64,000 nt of DNA from Buxus sempervirens (taxonomy: Eukaryota > Streptophyta > Magnoliopsida > Buxales > Buxaceae): the NCBI GenBank assembly GCA_947561395.2, contig OX387194.1, positions 30,390,036-30,454,035 on the forward strand, in the 5' to 3' direction. Below the pieces are notes generated by a model, which worked only from the letters and a program-made list of their open reading frames with translations, was not told the origin of the DNA and searched no databases. The translations under genes were made by a program, and so were the position numbers. Every line of letters begins with the position of its first letter. Positions within the stretch are counted from its first letter, which is position 1. This document shows positions 20,755-33,387 of the stretch, piece after piece.

Positions 20755-22210
20755 TGTAACGCCTCGGATCCAAGTTACGTAGAGAAACCATAACTTATCT
20801 CCGAAGGTTAATATATAACCCAGGATTGCAATATCAGAGTGAAGGAAAACATGAATAAATCAATAACAAGATAATCAGAGTGCACTATAACCCAAGCTCA
20901 ACAATAAAAAGAAAATACCATAACCAATGCTAACTCACATGAACCAATCATATACCCGCTGGTGCCGTCCTTACCAGAATATGAAAACAAAACAAAACGG
21001 AAAAGAATGAGATACGAATATCCCAGTAAGCAGCACATGCATGCTAAAATATAGTTTATTAGTTCTAAAACATGATACAGTTGTAAATCATGCAACAGTG
21101 GCGATAATATATCAGTTTCGAATAATCTGAATAACCCAACAATAAAACATCGCTCAGTACGAGATAACAAGAATAATCCATTATAACGAACATATATGAA
21201 TCAATCAAAAACAACAGTCGATGAGTCACTGCAGGACTCATGAAATAAGACTGCCTTTAACTAGTGTAAGACCATGCTCACTGTGCCACCTCCCGGCTTA
21301 TGTGCCAAGCCGAGCTATACGGTCATCGACTTATTGCAGGAGAACCCATCCAGATATAGTAATGGGTTGGCAAGTACTAATCCAGTCATAGTCCGAGATA
21401 CACGATAAAATGAGGGATAACCACAGCCAACCAGATACAGCGAAGGCCTCACCAAGGTACATGGTGGAACAAAGTGTTACGACTAGCAAAGAACAATCTT
21501 TTCCACTATCTAGCTCCTAACATGGATCCATATCGAGCTATGCCCACTAGACTCTAAAACCAAAACCAACAGAGAAATCCAGTAAGCACAACTCATCTCA
21601 ATCTCAATCATATCATCCCGAGCTACATAGGGCATCCTTGAGATACACGGAGGTAACAACATCCTGAGATACACAGGGCATCTCAAACCGTATCTCCCAA
21701 TATATGGAGGAAAACCAATTCGAAACCAGAAAACCAATCATTCATAATCAGTTAAAAATCCTCTTTCCGTATGATCCGCTTAAAACCAGTTCGATGTAAA
21801 GATTCCATAATCATGACAATCTCGACTAAACCGAGGTGAAAACCAATGCTAATAATCAAGGTTTAACCATTATATATTTAGTTTTACTAGCTCATTCCAT
21901 TAACTTGCACAAAATCCCTTTTTAATGTCAAATTTATGTAAAAAGTGTATTTCTCAACTCAGCCGAGAACTCCAAATGCTAAAATCATAATTCAGCTCTC
22001 TAAATAACTCAGATTGGTTTTACTCATATTAAGCTTAAATAGCAGATTTCTACTAGTATAATTATCCATAATTTTCATGAGGATTAACCTTAGTTCACTC
22101 TTAATTAACTTAAATCCTTAAGATCTTCCTTTAGTATTCCCAATTCATTTAAAAGCAACTTATTAATTTCTTCTTCTAGATTATTTTAATTTCTGCAGAT
22201 TTTCTCTAAC
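20755..22210 (-). mobile_element. Second chromovirus-type LTR, truncated on the right
   Basis: Begins TGTAACGCCTCGGATCC and repeats the first 400 bp of the previous entry, then continues through the module rich in short CGAG/ATACAC repeats (21230-21720). It lacks the expected ...GGGATTTTACA end, because a Tat Z LTR starts at 22211. Self-insertion of one LTR into another is the simplest reading. Confidence 0.7.
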
Positions 22211-24233
22211 TGTGAGACATGGAAATGTCACCTAAGATGACTTCCGATATCATCACACGGGGATGGGTAAAAATAGAGAGTCGCCACCATTCAAATGTTA
22301 AGGTGTGAATAGACACCAAAGGGATCATAAATGCCAAATAGAGCTAAGTAGCTCTAATTCAAGGAAAAAATCCAGAGATCAGGTAAGGGGAATTAGTTAT
22401 GAGAGGGGGAAGGTTTTAAGCACCCCCACTCATCCGTACGAGATGGTGGCAACATGCTTGCTCATGCTCAAAAATTGTTTGCTAACTAAAACTACCAAAG
22501 GAGTGCTTGAAATTAAGCACCATGTTTGTGATTCCTCCATATGAATAATCCAATGAACTTGGATTCTCTTTATGGACATACCACTTCTAGAACTTCATGA
22601 GTGAATGAAAAACGAAGTAAAATTGAAGAGAAACCAAGCTAAGGTAAAATCTGGAAAAATCAGATTGCAAGAGCTTGAAAGCTTCAGTTAGCCACAAATC
22701 ACTCAATTTAGATCCAAATTAAATGAAACCAAGGCCATTTGAAATTTGGTATGAAGTGGAATATTCAGTAAGAAAATCATCCCATTCCAATTTAAAACAA
22801 GGGAGAAATACTCTATTGAAATCTGTTGCTGTAAACCAGAAAAAGCGTTGAGTAAGCAATTTTGAAACTCTATTCGTGGAGTTTGGCTCCATATAAATTC
22901 ATGAAAACCTGCATGGATGAAGTATATGGTGCCATCTTTCAAACGAAATAGGTCTTACATCAAACTCCATCTATTTGTGACTTGTGTGTCCTCTTGAACG
23001 TGCCTAGAGGATCACAAATAAACCCAGAACTCTGTTATAGAGCCACTCTGAGTCAATCAAGCACACAAGCCACAAATCCAAACAAAAGCCCGTAAAACCT
23101 GCTAGAATAGACAATAGACTCTTCAAGGAAAACACAGAGATTGAAATCACTCAAAACGGATTAAAATTGAGCAAATGGGGCTCAATCAAAGTGGCAAGTT
23201 CAGCAATCTGGACTGAACTAACCTGCCAACTTTGAACAGATGGTGTCAAAAAATGGCTCCATAAAAATTGATAAAAATTTCCAGATACTAAATAGATAAT
23301 CTCATCTATCACATGTCTTTAGAATCACTTAGAAATTCATCCGGATGATGAAGTTATGAGCATTCTAAGACAGGCCACAGATGCTGCCCTGTTTTGAAGA
23401 TTTTTGAATAAAAGACCAAAATCAATGCATGTGTGCATGTGGATTCGGCCAAAACTACATGAAATCATGAAAAACAACTCATGAAGTCCTAAAAATTCAT
23501 TCTAAGGCCAATGATCTCAGACTTCCCATATTAAACATGGAAAATCCAAGATCTTGCACATTCTTGCAAAAACAGTGAAAAGTGTGTTTGATAGTGATGG
23601 AAATCATATTTCTAGGAGAAGGTTGGAATCCATTGCTATTGAGAGCATGAATTCTTGTATCTTCTCCAAATACAAGTACAAATCAGATCAGAGAAGCAAC
23701 CATAGGTACAAAAAAATAACCAGCATGCTCTTCATCATATGTAGGTTCTAAGCCTAGAGGATCCAGTCCAACTTCTTTTTCCCAAGGCTCTCTCTTCACG
23801 TTTTACGGTTAGAGAGGATTCACAGGTACTTTGGAAGAAGTTTGGGGCTTGCAAACAACCACAAACTGGCTTTACACTACAGAAAGGTAGAAGTTGGGAG
23901 CTTGCTGGAATGTAAAGAGGAAACCAGAAATCTAAAGAGAACTTTACCTTTAGTAGCTTGAACTTTGAGTAGACAATCTAGCAGAGTTTTCTTTCTTCTT
24001 GCAGAGCTTCAATGCTTCAAATTGCCAGCCATTTGCAAGAGGAGGACCTTTCTATTTATAGGCACAGCCAAGGGTATGCCCAAAAATCCTTCTAGATTAT
24101 TCCAATTCCCCTTGAAGGCTTGAATTGGAGTAATTTCGTAGGTTTCGGAGGGTAAAACAGGGAGTTCAAGTCCCTAAGAGAGAGGTAATATGTGTAAATA
24201 TGGCTCAGAAATCGAGCCTTTCTGCAAATGCAC

Positions 24234-27198
24234 TGTAACGTCTCGAACCCGGGTCAGTGCAAATCGGCACCCAACCCAAACCCGGTTTGCTACTGTAACA
24301 ACCCAAGTCCAGTTCATCAACCAAACTCGAGGTGTTACCACGAAGCTGGGGTCAGATACAAACCAAGATTCACAATAATTTTAAAACTTTACTAATTAAT
24401 TACATCAGAGTTATGGTGGCCAATAAAAACAATTCTTTATTCAATAATATCAATTCAGTTTACAATAAAGTTTATCTAATCAACATGTGGCATTAATACC
24501 AATTATAATTCTACCCATCAAATTAAACCCCATCTTCGCGATCTCTCCAAGCAACCTGAAAAATAGGGGAAAACGGAGTGAGATTTACATCTCAGCAAGT
24601 AGCAGGTGCATGCAATTAGAAACAGTCCAATATAAGCAAATAGTCATGAGGTATTCGATTAATCAACGATAAGACGAGTAATCCAAGTTATCCATGGCAA
24701 TTCCAAATAAAGCGATAAAACAGATGAACATGTATAAATACCAGTAACTTGATGTTAACGAGGTAAAACCGACAAAAGCGATAAAACACGTGCCATTGTA
24801 GGACTCACAAAGATGATGAGTATTTGAGATGACACTCGGCTAAATTCTATACCACCGTACGACTTAGGGGCAGTGCTACTTAATGATACTTAAGCCCCAT
24901 GCATCGCAGCTTAGACAAGAGCTGTAGTTACCGACTTATTGTGCACGAACTCAACAAAGTTGGCATGTACCATCAGCATGCAGCACTAGAATCAATACAT
25001 GGAGATGGTCGCTTATCCATATGTACAGGGAATCTCCAGCGGCTCACCGAGGTGTCCCTTCAGACATAGGACCTTCCCAGAGCAAACTAACTTGCAATGG
25101 AAGCGCGCTCGCACATAGGAGTAAATCAACCCAATCTAAATACCACTTATCTAACCAGCCAAAACTCTGGATCCATATACAGCTAAGCCCACTGACACAA
25201 ACCATGATAAAACCACATACGGGAGGACACGCTAATGTAGGAGGCATACACACTTTTACCCATAAAGGATTACACATCTCTACATAGAGAATTACCCATC
25301 TCTGCCGTAAAACATAGTATCAAACTCTACCACAGAAGCCGTACCACTCAACCGTAAAAGAAAATCTAATAACTTCATACCAGATACCAATCCATACCAG
25401 AATCTTCAATTCCAAGTGAAAATCATGATTCAATCCTTAATAATCCAAATGAAGCCTTTTTCAGAATTTCATATGCAATTTCCCAAATATATTCAAAGTA
25501 AAGCTCATGTATCATAAATTTAATAGAAATCAATGTTACTCCAATTCCATAAACCAATATTCATATTAAAGCTCAAAATAAAGGAAATCAAATCCTACTT
25601 AGAGTTTTCTTTATTAATCCCTTTATTAGAATCCAATTTCCCATCTTAACACCTAAAGTAGTTTCTTTTTAACCTTTCTGTATTTTTATTTTCCAGCATG
25701 TTCTACAGACCTAGAATGAAGTTTAAAAGATGTTTATAAGCTATAAGTATCAGTAGTATTATTTCTAGCAATATCCATACCCTTTGACCCTTTTATAAAC
25801 AAACCTTTCATTGAAACCTTCAATTTATTGGATAATCTTTCCCATTTAATTTTATAATTTTTATACCTTAATTAGGTCCTTATAATGATGCTAACATGCT
25901 CAAATAATCAGAAAAATCATTGTAAATTTATTCAAATTACCGAATCCCCAAAAGTTGCTAATTTTACTTAGAGTGCCGACCTCTACAGGGTTGGGCGATC
26001 CTAGGCGCTCGTGCAAAATTAAACAGAAATTTCCAGATTTTTAAAGTTCGGATTTTTATGCTCTTGTTATATGTTTCTTTGGTCTAATTTAATCTAATAA
26101 CATTCTAAAACATTCCTAAAGCCTTCTAGATCAATTTTTGTTAATTAAATACCATCCTATAATTATTTTCATGATTAAACCAACTTTTCTTCTTTATTTC
26201 AACAAATCCTTCAAGAATACCAATCAATAACGTATAACTAATTTGATTCCATGTAAATACTATTCCGACTAATCCGTTCAATCAATATTAAATCACAAAA
26301 AACGAAATCATGCAATTCCTCACGTTTTTTGAAGGGTTACTACTTGCCTTATACGCTAAATCCTTCTTCCATTGAAACTTCTAATTCTGGACCTTACTTT
26401 TGCTCCCAAATGCACCAAGCTAGACTCTCCCAATTCAAATCTCCACTGTACACAATGTAGTTCCATCAGTGAAGACCAAAAACTCCAAATTTGAAGGCGA
26501 TCCACTGCATGGATCTTCCCCGATCATGGTTTGATGATGGCTGGTCAGACACCTCCATTAGCCACCTTCTTCCTTTCTCTCTCTCTTTTCCCTCAATAAT
26601 AAACCCACGAAAATTCCCTCTTGTCTACCCTTAGTCTCCTATTTATATTATGCTTTAGAAGTCCTAAACCAAACCTAATTGGCTACTTTAATTTGGGCTA
26701 ACCCAACCATGGTCTAATTAATGTCTAACACCTTCTAATTTAATTCATACTTTTTCTCCACCTTCTATTTTTCTACTAAAACAATACTAATCAATTCTCT
26801 TATTATCTAAACACTCTTTATAAGCTATTTTCATGCCTAATAATTACTTAAACATTAAATATCACCTAAAACCTTATTTTCTCCAAATTAATACGTGAAA
26901 TCTCCTAATTACCCCTTTTCCCACTTTTAGGCTTTTATTAATTTCTAAATTGTCAAAATAAATTATTTTCTTCTATTTTCTAATTCTAGTTATTATTTAA
27001 TGATCTAATTATTAATTACCCTTTTCTGAAAATTACCAAAATACCCTTTTTATTCTTTTAGGCTAATTTCATTAAAATTCTTTCTTTATTTTCAACTTAT
27101 GACTTATTTGAATTACTTACCCTCTAAATCTTCACTTAACTCATATTTTCTTTTATTTATTATTTACTTATTTATTAGGTGAAAATTCGGGTTTTACA
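24234..27198 (-). mobile_element. Solo chromovirus-type LTR, 2965 bp, TSD TGCAC
   Basis: Starts TGTAACGTCTCGAACCCGGG and ends GGGTTTTACA, reading as the reverse complement of the LTR at 55830-58180 (which ends CCCGGGTTCGGGGCGTTACA). TGCAC flanks it at 24229-24233 and 27199-27203. The unoccupied site is visible at about 58400-58410 (AAATGCACGGAACAAGC), confirming both boundaries. No internal region. Confidence 0.95.
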
Positions 27199-27213
27199 TG
27201 CACGAACAAGCAA

Positions 27214-27480
27214 AACCGCATACACAGTGCGGTTTACGCCAAACTGTCACATTATATATGGTTTCATTGCAAATTCACCCCAACCGCATACACAGGCCGG
27301 TTCAAATTCAGTTACGCTCCTCATGATTACTGTCGACGTGGCCTAACGGCCTAAGCTTATAGAAGCCACGTGGCAGCTCACGCAAGAAGCATGAACCTCA
27401 ACCGTGCTGTGGCGCAATCGCAACCGCATACATAGGGCGGTTGAGACCAAATTCACAAAAACCGCGTATACAGTGCGGTT
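27214..27480 (-). promoter_or_regulatory. Four AACCGCA palindromes in U3 of the Z LTR
   Basis: 21-bp near-palindromes with arms AACCGCAT / GTGCGGTT at 27214-27234, 27282-27302, 27422-27442 and 27460-27480. All lie upstream of the LTR TATA box (24061) on the minus strand. The same four positions are conserved at 58418, 58486, 58627 and 58665 in the copy without the nested LTR, where the nearest is about 200 bp from its TATA box. Confidence 0.8.
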
Positions 27481-27593
27481 AGCACCCCTTTTGAGTATTT
27501 TTGAGTGTTTGACACATGTCAAAGCTCAAATAAAACATTTAAAATTCATTTTGATTGTTCTCTCACATTGAAGTGTAATTTGGGGTGTCTACA

Positions 27594-29077
27594 ACTGCCC
27601 CCTCTTCGCTGGAATTGGAATCAATTAACAGGGGAGAGCAAAAAGACCCAGAAATTGTGCTTCCCAAGATTATGTCCATTTAATCATGACTTGCAAGAAC
27701 TTCAAAATATGATTTTTGGAAAAAGAATTTGTTTAGAGGATCTGCTGAAAAGTCCCTAACTTAAAGGGGCAAATCCTCTTCTCGCGTCTTATAGAACACT
27801 CGTGGCTATGAAATGAGATTTGAGCAAATTTTTAAAACAGAAGTTCGTAGCGTGGTGGTTCTTGCACTTCACAATCAATTTGAACACAAACCCTTCAAGA
27901 GAGATGGAAGAATCATTTAAAAATTCATTTTTGGGTGCTAACCGCACTATTTATGTGGTTTTGGCCATTTCAGTTTCAACCGCTCTGTCTGTGCGGTTTT
28001 CTAGGTCGCATATAATCCCGAACGCGACTGCGACACCTCACTTTGCCTTCGTGAAAACCTTTGAATTCCGGTGCTTCTATTTCCTTTTGCGACCGCATCA
28101 TACCTCCGGCTTTCGTCCGCCTCTCCGACGATTTCCCCTTCCTCTGGCGACTTCTTTTCTTCCGGTGACTTAGCCTCTTCAGGTGATCGACGGTATTCTG
28201 CAGTGGTCGTGGCTTTCGGCGAACACTTCCTACTTTCATCGTCTTTCTGCTGTTGTCGTGACCGTGCTCAATCACTCATTGCGACCGCCACTTTGATTAA
28301 TTACCTTTGAAGTTCTGGTGAGGCCAAAAGTCTGCTTTTCTTGCAAATCTTTGATTTTGGCTAACACAGGTAAATGGCCGAACCTCTTTTCTCTTGTAAT
28401 CCTTCAATCCGAAATTTGGCAGCTCGATTCCATGATTGAATGATCTCAGTTTATGCACGAATTTGATTCATGATCAAATGGTTTTATGCTCTTGATTATT
28501 TGCTCCTTGATCGGATGAAATCCCCAAATTTTGTATTGGCTCGACCATGACTTGTATCATTCTGATATTATCTGAAGCCTTATCTCACAATGCCAGTTTC
28601 TTTCTTGATTTTTACACTTCTGTTTGTCCAATTTGATTATTATTTTTTGTTGAATGCTTGCTCCCCCTCGGCCTGAGGGCTTCTTTTCTGCGGCAGCATA
28701 ATACTTAGCATGCCCCCTTGTTATGAAGAACTTGTGTGCTTGGAGTGACTCTTGGATAAACTGATTTCAACTAGTACTGCTTGCCCTGTTAATGCTTTTA
28801 CTCAACGGCGACAGCGAGGCAGAGGCCGTGGGGATTGACCTGCAGGAGATAGATTTAGATTAGGATTTTTTCTTTCTGCACATGACACTTGTATAAAAAA
28901 CTAATGTATCATTTTGCAAATGTATATAAAAGAGAAAATTATTCATTTTTTGCTTCTTTTCTTTTATTTTTGCTTTTTATTTGTTTTTATCATGCTATAA
29001 CTGATATATAGGTAACAAGGACCTTTGGAAAACATGACTTATTAAAAAGAAAGAGGAAAAAAACTGTTTTTGTTCAG
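27594..29077 (+). pseudogene. Relic of PMD-like gene: promoter/5' region and last codons only
   Basis: Between the LTR and the next gene lie only the two ends of the gene that is complete at 12245-9764. Palindromes of the same AACCGC family at 27940-27960 and 27978-27998 and a TATA-like ATATAAT at 28010-28016 look like its promoter, followed by a C/T-rich leader to about 28320. At 28802-28840 a short Arg/Gly-rich reading (RRQRGRGRGD, then stop) matches the end of the PMD-like gene, and its 3' flank (ACTTGTATAAA) also matches. The body is gone. The region 63000-63360 matches the leader part. No other coding sequence is seen. Confidence 0.6.
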
Positions 29078-29078
29078 A

Positions 29079-29196
29079 AACCGCACATACAGGGCGATTG
29101 TGCTGGAACCGCACTTGTCCCGCGGTCTTTAAACTCCGCAGAAATGTAACCGCACATTGGGAGCGGTTCAAGCACAACCGCTCTGAGTATGCAGTT
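29079..29196 (+). promoter_or_regulatory. AACCGC palindromes upstream of the 2-exon accessory gene
   Basis: Four 21-23 bp near-palindromes with AACCGC arms at 29079-29099, 29107-29129, 29148-29168 and 29176-29196, spaced 28, 41 and 28 bp, ending 131 bp before the ATG at 29328. The motif is the same as in this element's LTR (27214-27480) and before its PMD-like relic (27940-27998). I do not see a clear TATA box between them and the ATG. Confidence 0.75.
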
Positions 29197-29327
29197 TTTG
29201 CCCTTTTGCGATTTTAAAGCTGCGAATTGCGGGCAGAACGTCACTTTGACGTATTGCTTAGGTCATAAACCCCCTCTTTGGTGATTTTTCTCTCTCCTAA
29301 TTGCCTTTAATCCACTTTTGACCATCA

Positions 29328-30989
29328 ATGGCCTCTGATTCAGCCTTCGTGCCTTCTTCATCTTCTATACCTAAAACATCAGCTTCCAGACCAACCATTA
29401 GATCAAAACCCCCAAATTTAACAAGATATGCCATAGTGGATGCTTGTTACGAGAGATGGGTTGACTCAATGACCCATTAAGACAAGATAGATTGGGATTT
29501 CACCAATCTAGGCCACATCCTCTCACTCCCAAAGGTTTCCCTAAAATGGGAAATCATAGAGGCATTGATTGGGCACTGGGAACCCCAATTAAACCTTTTC
29601 AGGTTCGGGGATAAGGAGATGACCCCTACAATTGAGGAGGTTGAAACCATCCTCAACACTAGGTTCTCCAAAAAGGTAGTCAACCCACCTCTCAAACCGA
29701 GCTTCAAAAAGGAAGCCTCCACCTTTTTAGGTATTGGCAAGAAAGAGTTAGGGGATGCTGACCCCCTATTGACCCTATCCAAGTCATTTTTGACTGAAAA
29801 GCTATTGAATAGCTCGAACCAGCCAGCCCAGTTTAATGCTTTAACTTTGATAGTGGTCAACCAACTTTTATTCCCCCGAGATAATAGCGAGGTTGATTTA
29901 TCCCTCATTTCAGTCATTTGCCAGGTTAGGGAGCACGAAAGGCTTGCCCCTATGATCCTGGCTAAAATATACCAGGCCTTGACTGACTGCTATCATCGGA
30001 AGAAGAAGAGTTTTCTTGCCTGCACCCCTATCCTTCAGGTAAAATCTGAATCTCTTTCTTGAATTACAATTTTCTTGTGAAATTGGAATTTTCTTTGCAA
30101 ATAAATTGAAATGCTTCCCTTTTCTTTGCAGCTCTGGCTTCTGGATCATCTAACTCAGATCGAGGATATAGACCGACACTTTGCCCGGAACATGGATGTT
30201 CTCACTTTGATGAACAATCGGGGATGTCGTTCTATCCTAGGACGTAAGAGGGGGTGGTTTGTCTTCTTAGGGACGCTCCAGGATGACTAGGTGAGATGGC
30301 TTGGTACTTATCAGCCTTCTGCCAAAACGGTGATCAGCTTCCTGGATCGAAACTTTGCCGTGCTCATGGGCTTGAGATCCGAGTTTTGATCTGCTGTGCT
30401 TTATTTGCCTTTGAGGGTCATCTGGCAGTTCAGAGAGGAGACTCAAGGGATCCTGGTACCTTAGGGCTATGACAAGTTCATTGGACCACTCACACCGGCC
30501 ACCATGGGGCTATGTTTTCGTTTGATGAAAGAGTGGTCCCACGCCTGCCTTTTGAGTGGTCCTGTCTTCTCTAGGCTACATGAGAAGGACTACCTCTTCT
30601 GGATTAGGGAGCAAGTGCAGGGTTGTGCTTCTGTACCAGCGGATCCCCCTGCTGTCCCATGTCTTACCTATGAGGACCTTCTAGAGACTGAGAGGGCTTC
30701 TCATAGGCGGCTCCAGCATATCTGGGTGGAGGAGGCCCGAGTGATGAGACTGGAGAAGGAAGACTTGGAGAGATGGCTTGTAGAATAGATACAGGCTCGT
30801 CGCTTCGAGGTTAGAGCTGCATGTCATAGGCATGCTGAGACCATGGCTAGGCTCAGGGAGATGAGGACCAGACAGACCCTCTCAGATGATGTCATTTCCT
30901 TTCTCAGTGACCCGGATGCAGAGGGGGCTAAAAGGCTCGTCGCGGCTCGGATCAGAGCGCTTGAGGAGAGACTAGGGGATAGAGATTAG
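29328..30989 (+). pseudogene. 2-exon accessory gene of minus-strand Tat element (DUF7745-like)
   Basis: Paralogue of the gene at 9298-7614 with the same structure: ATG 29328 (MASDSAFVPSS), exon 1 29328-30038, 93-bp intron 30039-30131 with the same phase-0 position after ILQ, exon 2 30132-30989 ending RALEERLGDRD. Conserved blocks are NLGHIL, MTPTIEEVETIL, FLGIGKKELGD, ISVICQVREHERLAPMIL and the C-terminal coiled coil. Five in-frame stops: 29478, 30288, 30387, 30462, 30786. At 30288 the paralogue has Gln (DDQVRW), and 30387 and 30786 fit CGA-to-TGA and CAG-to-TAG. It points away from its LTR and converges on pol. Function unknown. Confidence 0.82.
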
Positions 30990-31906
30990 CCCCTTTATTG
31001 TAATTTTTTTCTTCTTTACACTTTTGTACAAAGAGAAACTCCATTAGTGGAAAGACAAGGAATACAAAAATAGGTTTTTATTACTATTGGCCTCAGAACT
31101 CTTATATGCCTGTAAAAACTGATAGTTTAATGAAAAGTCACTGATTTCTCATCATCGGCCAAAATATAATTTTCATTTTTCTGTATTTTTTTTTGGAAAT
31201 TGGTCCATAATGCTTAATCACATATAGTTTAATGAATTAAAGCAAGTTCGACAAAAAGGGTATTTTAAATAATAGGGAAGAATCCATTTTGTCAACCTTT
31301 GGACCTTTAGGCTCATCCCCAAACTCCATTCCCATTTCCATGGATCATGCCATCACTTACTGGCTCAGTCCCGTGCTGAAAATCCGACCAACTCAACCTT
31401 GTCACTGAGAACCGTATAGTCAGACCAGTTTAGCCGAAACCTTTTTTAACATACGGTTTTCTGGTCCCTCTGCTAAAACCATATAAATATTGCGGCTTGA
31501 GCCAATATGTACCCACAGTGCGGTTTTATACCCTTCTTCTGTCTTTTTCATTTTTCTTTTGCTCTTCTTTTTCTGTTGCTTTTTTCTGGCCAATATTGAC
31601 CCTAGTGCCTATTATGGTTTTCACTAGGGCTGGCTTATTTACTCTGTCATTGCCAATCCAACACCAAAAGTTGAAGGAATTTGCTCTTTTTCTTTCTTTT
31701 TGTATTTGGCTTTCATTTGCCACCTTATTTTTCTTCTTCTCTCTTTTCTTTATTTTTGCCCCTATTGGTTTTACCCCAGTTGCAACTGTAAGTCCCAGTT
31801 TAGGTTCTTAGAAAAACACGAACAGGCTCAACTTGGTTAGGCTAGGGATTTAAAATTTTGAGGGATAAAGAAAAAAGGCCTCAGATCATTTCCTAGTGAT
31901 ATTCCA
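30990..31906. other. Convergent 3' spacer of the minus-strand Tat element
   Basis: Non-coding and T-rich. Parallel to 6686-7613 in order and composition. It also holds degenerate AACCG-type palindromes at 31410-31430 and 31477-31498, so the motif is not confined to promoters in this element. Confidence 0.55.
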
Positions 31907-33387
31907 TCAAGGGAAATACCGTTTGACTGCGTCAAAGTTGATTGGCTCAGGAAAATCCTTTCCATCCATCTCTGATAGGATGAGAGTGCCTCCTGATAGG
32001 ACCTTCTTCACCACATAAGGCCCTTCCCAATTTTGCTTAAACTTCCCACGGGGGTCCTCCAGAAATGGTTATATTTTCTTTAAAACCAAATTATCCACTT
32101 GGAAAGCTCTTGGCTTCACCTTCTTATTATAGGCCCTGCCATTCTCTTTTGGTATAATTGGCTGTGACAAAGCGCATTCAGACGCTTTTCCTCTATTAGG
32201 TTGAGTTGATCATATCTAGACTGAATCCATTTAGCTTCTTCGAGCTCTGCTTCCATAAGCACTGTTAGTGATGGGATTTCCACTTCAACAGCTAAAACTG
32301 CCTCTGTCCCATAAACCAAGGAATACGGCGTTGCCCCAGTAGAAGTCCGGATTGAGGTTCTGTAAGCATGCAAAGTAAATGGTAGCATTTCGTGCCAATC
32401 TCTATAGCTCACTACCATTTTCTGAATTATCTTCTTTATGTTTTTATTTGCCGCCTCTACTGCCCCATTCATCTTTGGTCTGAATGGAGCTGAATTGTGA
32501 TGAGTTATCTGAAACTGCTCACACATCTTCTTCATATCACTGTTCTTAATATTTGAAGCATTGTCTGATACTATGGCATTTGGCAATTCATAGCGACAAA
32601 TTATGTTGTGCTTCAAAAACTTAAGAACATGGTTTCTTGTGATATTTGCATATGAAGTAGCTTCCATCCACTTCGTGAAATAATCGATCGCCACGAGGAT
32701 AAACCCATGTCCATTTGACGCCTTTGGAGAAATCATCCCGATGACATCAACACCCCACATAAAAAAAGGCCATGGCGAGGTCATGCTATGCAACTCACTT
32801 GGTGGTGCATGCTTATTATCAGCATATATTTGGCACAAGTGGCACCTCTTGACATGTACGTAGCAATCATGCTCCATCGTAGACCAATAATATCCCAATC
32901 GTAGTATTTTCCTCGCGAGCATGTGTCCATTCATATGCGGCCCACAAACTCCTCCATGTATTGTTTCTATCAATCTTTTTGCTTCGATCTTGGTGACGCA
33001 TCTAAGTAGAATATCATTGTAGGATCTCTTGTATAACTGCCCACCACTAAGAAGGAACTGCTTTGCTAACCTCTGTATCGTTCTTTTTTCAGTAGAAGTA
33101 GCACCTTTTGGGAAACCCTAATCATTCAAGAAATTTCTGATATATTGAAACCATGGTATTTCTTCTTCTTGCGCTCCTTCTAGAACAAGACAGTAAGCTG
33201 GCTCGTCTCTGACTTCAATTTCGTGTGGTTGGATGTCTACCCCTTCTGGAATACTTACCATTGAAGCCAATGTTGCCAAGGCATCCGCAAATTGATTCTT
33301 AGATCTTGGCATATAGCTAAAAGAAATTCGAGTAAATTTGGTACTTATTTCTTCCAAATACTGGTGATATAGGATCAACTTGTGATC
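31907..33387 (-). pseudogene. pol: Tat pol fragment: second RNase H end and integrase
   Basis: Minus-strand pol matching 5210-6685. It starts inside the archaeal-type RNase H (YHQYLEEIS, QFADALATLAS), then integrase HHCC (HGGVCGPHMNGHMLARK, CHLCQIYADNKH) and a D-D-35-E core (VSDNASNIKN to AVEAANK), ending near KRYFP at 31907. An in-frame TAG lies at 33120-33118 and a frameshift near 32116-32120. The left part of pol is lost at about 33387, where GATCAACTTGTGATC runs into unrelated sequence (a local GATCAACTT repeat is present at the joint). Confidence 0.9.

Larger units (their letters stand above)
22211..27593 (-). mobile_element. Tat Z LTR (3' LTR of minus-strand element), with nested solo LTR
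   Basis: Outer ends are TGTGAGACATGG at 22211 and GGGGTGTCTACA at 27593. A minus-strand polypurine tract (GAGGGGGCAGT) lies just outside at 27594-27604, so the internal region is to the right. Without the nested solo LTR (24234-27198) and one TSD copy the LTR is about 2.41 kb. Minus-strand TATA CTATAAATAG at 24061-24052, leader donor AAAG|GTAAAG near 23947, upstream palindromes at 27214-27480. Sequence 58181-58797 is an uninterrupted copy of the same region. Confidence 0.9.

Noticed and set aside
27505..27759. 84-aa ORF at 27505-27759
   Set aside because: Crosses the LTR terminus and polypurine tract at 27593, so it cannot be a real gene of the element.
28071..28310. ORFs in the C/T-rich leader at 27820-28310
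   Set aside because: The aligned region at 63000-63360 does not keep these frames. More likely an untranslated leader.
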